Source: Candidatus Heimdallarchaeota archaeon
GTDB taxonomy: Archaea; Asgardarchaeota; Heimdallarchaeia; Heimdallarchaeales; Kariarchaeaceae
Length of the DNA stretch: 38,551 nt
Direction: 5' to 3'
Assembly (NCBI GenBank): GCA_021399405.1
Contig: JAAFKL010000032.1
Span: 1-38,551, forward strand
Every line of letters starts with the position of its first letter. The first letter of the stretch is position 1. Shown one piece after another: positions 33,425-38,551 of this stretch. The translations under genes and the position numbers were made by a program. The notes beneath the pieces are model-generated. The model worked only from the letters and a program-made list of their open reading frames with translations. It was not told the origin of the DNA and ran no database searches.

Positions 33425-36400
33425 CTAAATATTCAAATGTTTCATGGACATTGAAATTAATAATTCTCCACTGGACGTGTAAAAATTATTACTATTGGAA
33501 AGTAGTTGCAAATAATATTGAGTCTGGATAGGTATCCTACCGTAATTATTACGTACACCAATATCAAAGAAATCGAAAGACAAACTGAAACTTACAGAAT
33601 TTGCCAATGCACCAATGAGATTTCGATTCGGAGATATTAGACCTAAATCAGTATAATATGATTTGAAGGCAGAAACAAATGTTAAAGAATTCTGATAAGC
33701 AATGGAAGGATACACAAAATCATACTTATTTGCACCTAAAAGATTGTGGAGGTATTGTGACTCAACCCCATTTCTACTAAAGGGATCGATCGAATTTGTT
33801 TTCTCAAAACGCTCCAAGTAAATTACTGGGGAAAGTTTAATCCGATCCTCGAATATAATATTGTCAGAAACTAACCCAGTTGTGATATCAATATCGACAA
33901 ATAGAGAGTCAAATCTAAGACTATTCCCGACTTCGTGCAATAGCGTTTCACCGATATCCGTGTCAGAAATTGCATTCATTCTCATTACTTGATTGATAAT
34001 GTTCCGGGTATACGTATCATCCTCAAATTTAGATACAGTTTGCTCCCTAATAATATTAGATGTGAGTTGCTTTGTAGCAATATTATTTAAAGAAGGATTA
34101 AGGGATTTAAATTGCTCTTTCATAACTCCAGAAGACAGACGTTCAATGAAATCTACAATTGTCTCATTCTTGCCAGTAGCCTTGTTATAAAGATCGAAAT
34201 TTAGATCACTTTTTGCATCATTTAAGATTATTTGTTCATATTTTGTGAGAGCAAATGGTAATAGCTGTGAATCCATTGCTTTTGCCTCAATTGCATATGT
34301 GTTGATGATTGAATCCATAAAAGAAGAAGTGGATGCCTGCCAATTTACTAGATCGTACATATAAACCAATCTCAATAAGTTCAAAGGATCCTTAGAATCA
34401 GAAAATGATGGACGGGGAATTTTACCCATGTTTATTTGACCTTGTATGTCATTTGTGTTATTCGGATCAATGAAAATTTTAGGATTCCACAATCCTTCTA
34501 CTATAATTGGCTTTGAAATATATTTGCCATCCTCTAGAAACCACATAGAAGTAAAATTACTTGATAATCGTAAATCAAAAGAAACGGATTGTCCATAATA
34601 ATTGTAATTTATAGGATAGACGAATGTATTATCGCTGCTAACTTCATCAAAATTAACATCAAAATCAATATATTCTGCGGTACTAGCCTTTTCAATTAAT
34701 TCGGAGCTAATAGTATCTAGTTGGAAATTTGATTCATGTCTAGAAATTGAACGTAGCATCTCCTCCAGCGTAGCATAGAAAGTTGTTGGGTCACTCAACA
34801 AAGAATAAAGATCAATGAAAGGCCGTTTGTATTCATCTACAAAGTCACCAATATCAGAGAGTGAAATTTTGCCCATTTGTTTTATCCAGACTGAAGTTGT
34901 AGAATCGAGCCCTATATTGGAATCTAGCTGGGTGGCAGCACTTTCAGTTATTTTCTTCAAGAATGGAATTGAATAATCAGCAATAACTTTCTGGATCTCA
35001 TCTTCACCCTTAGCGATAATATTCTCATCTAATATTTCATCATATATTCGATATCTCTTTGTTAATGTTCCAATCTTAAATTTATCATCACTTGAGTAGA
35101 GAGCCTTCTTCACATTTGCTACAGATTGCATATAGTTTATTATATCATCTGAAGTTGCATCCTCAACATCGTTGTAATCAGCTAAATGCTTACCATAATG
35201 GTCTCGTTTGAAACCCTCACGACTGCTTGAAAACATTTTAGCCATCCTCTCAGCTATCTGTGGTGGGTACCCCATCTCGATTGCTACAGCATAGTAGTGT
35301 TCATTTACAACAATTGCAGCATTCTTATTCGTATACGAGTTGATTGCATCATCAAAATTTACTAGTAAACCACTACTATCAACATAAGATCCAATTGTCT
35401 TGGCAGGTGTATATTCTATTGCACCATAGACACCGTATAATATAGAAGAAGGATAATGCATGGATCCCGATATTTGATATATATTAGAAGAATAGGCATC
35501 TCTAGTCATAGCTGGATGAATGTAGGTAGAAAAGAATACATCAGTCCCTACAAGATCCCTGTTAAACACTCGGTTTATCAAGGCATCATAGGCACCTCTA
35601 GCAACTATTGGATCATAAAATTCCATCCTTTCTACAGCAAGGCGGTATACATATGGATCATTAGGAGAGCCATCGCCGGACCTTAATAAATAAGTGAATT
35701 CCCATGTCCTTGCCTTTAGTTTAGTCCCGTGGAGTTCTCCATCTATAGATTTCAAAACATTGTCACTTTGTAAGAATTTATTAGGACCTACTGATCGTCC
35801 CGAATCCTTAACTGAATAAGTAGGAATGTACCACCCATCTCTTAGATCAGTGCCTGTCTTCTTTTCTATTTCACTTATAAGAAAACTTTGTTCATCATTC
35901 GCAACATCAATCAGATTTGCGTCCTCATCAGCCCAAGCAAAGGTCTTTGAATTCATTTCAGTCACTCTTGTAGTCCAAATGCCAACCGAGTTATCAGGAA
36001 CATTTGGATCAGATGGGATGAATTCAGTGCTTATCTTTTCACTACGTCTGATTAAACTACCGTCAATCGTTTCATCTTCATAATCAAATCGTGGAGGCTT
36101 GTAATCATATTTAGAATTAAAAACTAGATCATTTACACTGTCATCCCATGCATAGGCATCTTCGGGGGTAAGAATGTTTTTACCACCAAATCCTTTTGTA
36201 CCATCAAGATTCTTTCCATTTTTCATCGATGCTCTAAACTCTTCATAGGTTTTAACTGATCTAACCTCTCCACTCTCCATAACTACTTGTCCATTTGAGT
36301 CATAGAATGGCAATTTAAGGTCATACAATTTCTTATCTAAATTGCCACTACCTATTCTAATCTTTTCCACCAAGTCTTGACTTAGGAGTTTGACAGAAGG

Positions 36401-38551
36401 AATAAATTCTGGATTCAAAGGATCCTTATCCCAAGTGAGCTTATGTATTGACGCCTCAAGACCACCTGAACTTGGTAGAACACCATAAATCCATGCACCA
36501 TTTTTTTCCCTTGATACTAAATTCTGCGACCCAATACCCTTTACATAAAGCTGTTCGTCATACGCCTTGATTAGCTTGGCCATCTCATCAGAATCCTTGA
36601 TGCCTAAATTATCAGCAATTACAGGAAGTTGGAATCCATCGCGCTTACCTTTCTTCATATTACTTAAATAAGACCCACTACCACGGAAAGGATTACTTGA
36701 AGCTCCGTCCCGAATCAAAGTTGCTATAGATTTGGCTTCACCAGGGATAATGTAATAATCTCCTTTTAATTCCCAAATTTTTAGTTGTGTATTCCAAATA
36801 GGCAATTGAAATGCAGAAATAGAATCATGTCCATTTAGGTGATTAATTTTATGGACTGTATTCGAATTTAGTTTCTGGGCCTCTTTTACTGCCTCATCCA
36901 AACTTAATCCTTCATCCATCAATGCTAACGTTATTATTTTTTCATTTGTATCTACGAGTTCTACGAATAATTCCATTTCGGCAATGACCGTAAATGCAGG
37001 TTCATCATAATTTAAGCCCTCAACCCGGTAAATATCGTCATTAACAGATCGATCCCGTTTCGGAAACCATTCAATTTTATCAATTCTATCAGGATCTACT
37101 TTCTTAGCTATATCAAGATCATTATTTAATATTGAGATAACATGTTCAAATTTCTCAACCAGTAAAAGGTTGTTATTTTGTAGTTCCCTATCGAATTTAA
37201 TATTGTCTAACACGTTGTTTAGTAATCTCTGATTGTAATTTTTAGCAATCTCGACACGTTTAAGATTAGTAAAATTAATTAGTTCTTTAATTTTTGTTCT
37301 GTCCATTCCTAAATAAAATTGAGGCTTCCCAAAACGATCATGTTTAAAGAATTGTAATAATTGATCTTCTTGAGCCATCTTAGAGCCGGGGTCAATTCTA
37401 CCATTTTCATCTAAAGAAAGCCAAGTCATCACATTTTGATCATTTACGTTCTTAGCTTCTGCCTCTGTTAATCCCAGCTCATCCATATATGCCAAGACTT
37501 GGTTATTACTTAATTTAGGTTTGGCATCAAGATGAGTAAACAATGACAACTGTTTCAGCGCAGATTTTAATTTATTAATATCACTCAAATCGATATCTCC
37601 ATCAGCCAAGAGCGTGTCAAATAAATCCTTGTACAGTCGTTGGTCTTTGGTGGTCATTTCATCGAAATGTTTTTGCAAGTACTCCTTGGAGTAACCAAAT
37701 GCATTAAGAAATGCCTTCTTAGGACACCCTGAATTTTCACCATTAATTCCGATAGAATTAGTCGTAATGGCACTAACCTTAAACTGAGAGCACAAAGTAC
37801 CTGTTTCGAATCTATCAAAAATACCATCGGCCCTATTTTCAATATCTTTAATTTCCAGATCAATTGAATCCGTATCTATCTGTTTAAGATGTCCATCAAC
37901 AGGATCATACCCAATAACGTTGGCGGGCTTGTTGTTAGCCGACTCCGCAATTTCAGCTGCCATATCTGATTGTTTTGTTATAGCACCATCACTTGCGGAT
38001 CCAATTTTGTCAAAACGCTTAACAAATGAGTACACTGCCTGACCCAAGAAAGCCATCAAGGCTTTCATAATCCTAAATGGTGCCTTGAATATGGTTTCAA
38101 GCATCGCAGCAAATAGACTTGGTAATTTTGGTATAGTGGCAACAGATTTTATCTTGGGGAATCTGTTTCCAAATTTATGGAAGGTGGCATCATTAACAGC
38201 AGCCTCTTTGATAGCAGAGGCATCCATTACCTGTTTCTTCATTATATCTTTCTGAACCAGAACATCGAAATCCATTGGGTCTAATCCATCAAAAGTTTTA
38301 GCATCTAGTAATTTCTTAGCAATGCTGGCATCCTTCATCATCTCCGCCATCGAATGTGTGAGAGCGTCCTCATAGGCCTTCGACAATTTTTTGTGTGCAT
38401 CAAGGTCACTGACCAGATCCACATTATTTTTCAGATATTCGAGTCGCTTAACCTCAGCCAAGGCTCCTGCCTGACCGGGATCATAACCCTTCTGAACGAG
38501 CGAACTTAATTCATCATTAAATACTCTCTTGGCATCATCCACATGACCAGC
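33425..38551 (-). CDS. Giant protein of unknown function (5' end beyond window)
   Basis: At least 1708 residues. The frame is open to the right edge, so the GTG at 38542 is probably internal and the true start lies outside. Numbering from that GTG: about 1-135 is charged and helical; 141-174 is hydrophobic/amphipathic (LPSLFAAMLETIF, then ALMAFLGQAVYSF), perhaps one membrane or membrane-binding helix; the rest looks soluble, rich in Asn, Asp, Ser and Tyr, and more strand-like toward the end. Only two cysteines occur (C251 and C273), which could form a disulfide. I see no tandem repeats, catalytic motif or recognisable domain. A surface, secreted or virus-derived protein are all possible. Confidence 0.85.
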   Translation of the reverse strand, partial: AGHVDDAKRVFNDELSSLVQKGYDPGQAGALAEVKRLEYLKNNVDLVSDLDAHKKLSKAYEDALTHSMAEMMKDASIAKKLLDAKTFDGLDPMDFDVLVQKDIMKKQVMDASAIKEAAVNDATFHKFGNRFPKIKSVATIPKLPSLFAAMLETIFKAPFRIMKALMAFLGQAVYSFVKRFDKIGSASDGAITKQSDMAAEIAESANNKPANVIGYDPVDGHLKQIDTDSIDLEIKDIENRADGIFDRFETGTLCSQFKVSAITTNSIGINGENSGCPKKAFLNAFGYSKEYLQKHFDEMTTKDQRLYKDLFDTLLADGDIDLSDINKLKSALKQLSLFTHLDAKPKLSNNQVLAYMDELGLTEAEAKNVNDQNVMTWLSLDENGRIDPGSKMAQEDQLLQFFKHDRFGKPQFYLGMDRTKIKELINFTNLKRVEIAKNYNQRLLNNVLDNIKFDRELQNNNLLLVEKFEHVISILNNDLDIAKKVDPDRIDKIEWFPKRDRSVNDDIYRVEGLNYDEPAFTVIAEMELFVELVDTNEKIITLALMDEGLSLDEAVKEAQKLNSNTVHKINHLNGHDSISAFQLPIWNTQLKIWELKGDYYIIPGEAKSIATLIRDGASSNPFRGSGSYLSNMKKGKRDGFQLPVIADNLGIKDSDEMAKLIKAYDEQLYVKGIGSQNLVSREKNGAWIYGVLPSSGGLEASIHKLTWDKDPLNPEFIPSVKLLSQDLVEKIRIGSGNLDKKLYDLKLPFYDSNGQVVMESGEVRSVKTYEEFRASMKNGKNLDGTKGFGGKNILTPEDAYAWDDSVNDLVFNSKYDYKPPRFDYEDETIDGSLIRRSEKISTEFIPSDPNVPDNSVGIWTTRVTEMNSKTFAWADEDANLIDVANDEQSFLISEIEKKTGTDLRDGWYIPTYSVKDSGRSVGPNKFLQSDNVLKSIDGELHGTKLKARTWEFTYLLRSGDGSPNDPYVYRLAVERMEFYDPIVARGAYDALINRVFNRDLVGTDVFFSTYIHPAMTRDAYSSNIYQISGSMHYPSSILYGVYGAIEYTPAKTIGSYVDSSGLLVNFDDAINSYTNKNAAIVVNEHYYAVAIEMGYPPQIAERMAKMFSSSREGFKRDHYGKHLADYNDVEDATSDDIINYMQSVANVKKALYSSDDKFKIGTLTKRYRIYDEILDENIIAKGEDEIQKVIADYSIPFLKKITESAATQLDSNIGLDSTTSVWIKQMGKISLSDIGDFVDEYKRPFIDLYSLLSDPTTFYATLEEMLRSISRHESNFQLDTISSELIEKASTAEYIDFDVNFDEVSSDNTFVYPINYNYYGQSVSFDLRLSSNFTSMWFLEDGKYISKPIIVEGLWNPKIFIDPNNTNDIQGQINMGKIPRPSFSDSKDPLNLLRLVYMYDLVNWQASTSSFMDSIINTYAIEAKAMDSQLLPFALTKYEQIILNDAKSDLNFDLYNKATGKNETIVDFIERLSSGVMKEQFKSLNPSLNNIATKQLTSNIIREQTVSKFEDDTYTRNIINQVMRMNAISDTDIGETLLHEVGNSLRFDSLFVDIDITTGLVSDNIIFEDRIKLSPVIYLERFEKTNSIDPFSRNGVESQYLHNLLGANKYDFVYPSIAYQNSLTFVSAFKSYYTDLGLISPNRNLIGALANSVSFSLSFDFFDIGVRNNYGRIPIQTQYYLQLLSNSNNFYTSSGELLISMSMKHLNI

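Noticed and set aside
37588..37612. Dockerin or EF-hand-like DGDIDLSDINKL in the giant protein
   Set aside because: Only half of a dockerin repeat; the required preceding GDxNxD segment and second repeat are missing.
1..38551. tRNA, rRNA, CRISPR arrays and insertion sequences
   Set aside because: No T-loop-type GTTCRANYC motif in a foldable intergenic context, no regularly spaced repeats of CRISPR length, and no transposase or integrase reading frame was seen.

Overview
The window looks archaeal. It is AT-rich, with short intergenic spaces, TATA-like boxes about 25-35 bp before many start codons (several genes could be leaderless), and GTG and TTG starts. Its genes include an ADP-forming acetyl-CoA synthetase (alpha-beta fusion) overlapping a DRTGG-domain P-loop protein, an Lrp-type regulator with a TRASH metal-sensing tail, a GTP-type PEP carboxykinase and a ClC-CBS channel. 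A group II truncated haemoglobin and a MECR-like enoyl-thioester reductase suggest an oxygen-exposed heterotroph. A Heimdallarchaeia-type Asgard archaeon is my best guess, but there is no rRNA or ribosomal marker here to prove it.

Layout. Positions 1-1572 hold a fragment of a DUF2652 cyclase-like gene (-) and a VapBC-type toxin-antitoxin pair (+). The pair is bracketed by a diverged, collinear duplication of non-coding DNA. 1573-6822: a membrane-anchored propeller-like protein, a group II PLP decarboxylase and a ClC channel. 7036-8829: a metal-handling cluster, with a CopZ N-terminal-type Fe-S/zinc protein facing an operon of an Lrp-TRASH regulator and a winged-helix regulator. 8920-10955: DinB-like, PPOX-like and SDR proteins. 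11058-13514: a GHMP sugar kinase followed by a Gfo/Idh/MocA dehydrogenase, probably one sugar pathway. 13522-20866: mostly minus-strand catabolic genes (alpha/beta hydrolase, thiolase, PepF peptidase, enoyl reductase, amidohydrolase), with the truncated haemoglobin on the plus strand. 21029-28768: class 3 lipase, PEP carboxykinase, two unknown membrane proteins, a methyltransferase, a UPF0173 hydrolase, an aldo-keto reductase and a small duplicated-motif protein. 28790-32602: the acetyl-CoA synthetase operon and a DtxR-family metal regulator with a perfect palindrome before its start. 32719-38551: an unknown 204-residue protein and the last 1708 residues of a very large protein of unknown function that runs off the right edge.

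Together the enzymes suggest degradation of peptides, lipids and acyl chains: PepF, amidohydrolase, lipase, thiolase and enoyl reductase. Acetyl-CoA would be converted to acetate plus ATP by the ADP-forming synthetase, and PEP carboxykinase would serve gluconeogenesis. Copper- and iron-type metal control genes lie among them. No tRNA, rRNA, CRISPR array or transposase was seen. The least explained content is the giant protein with its small neighbour, the duplicated DNA around VapBC, and the stand-alone CopZ head with two linked regulators.
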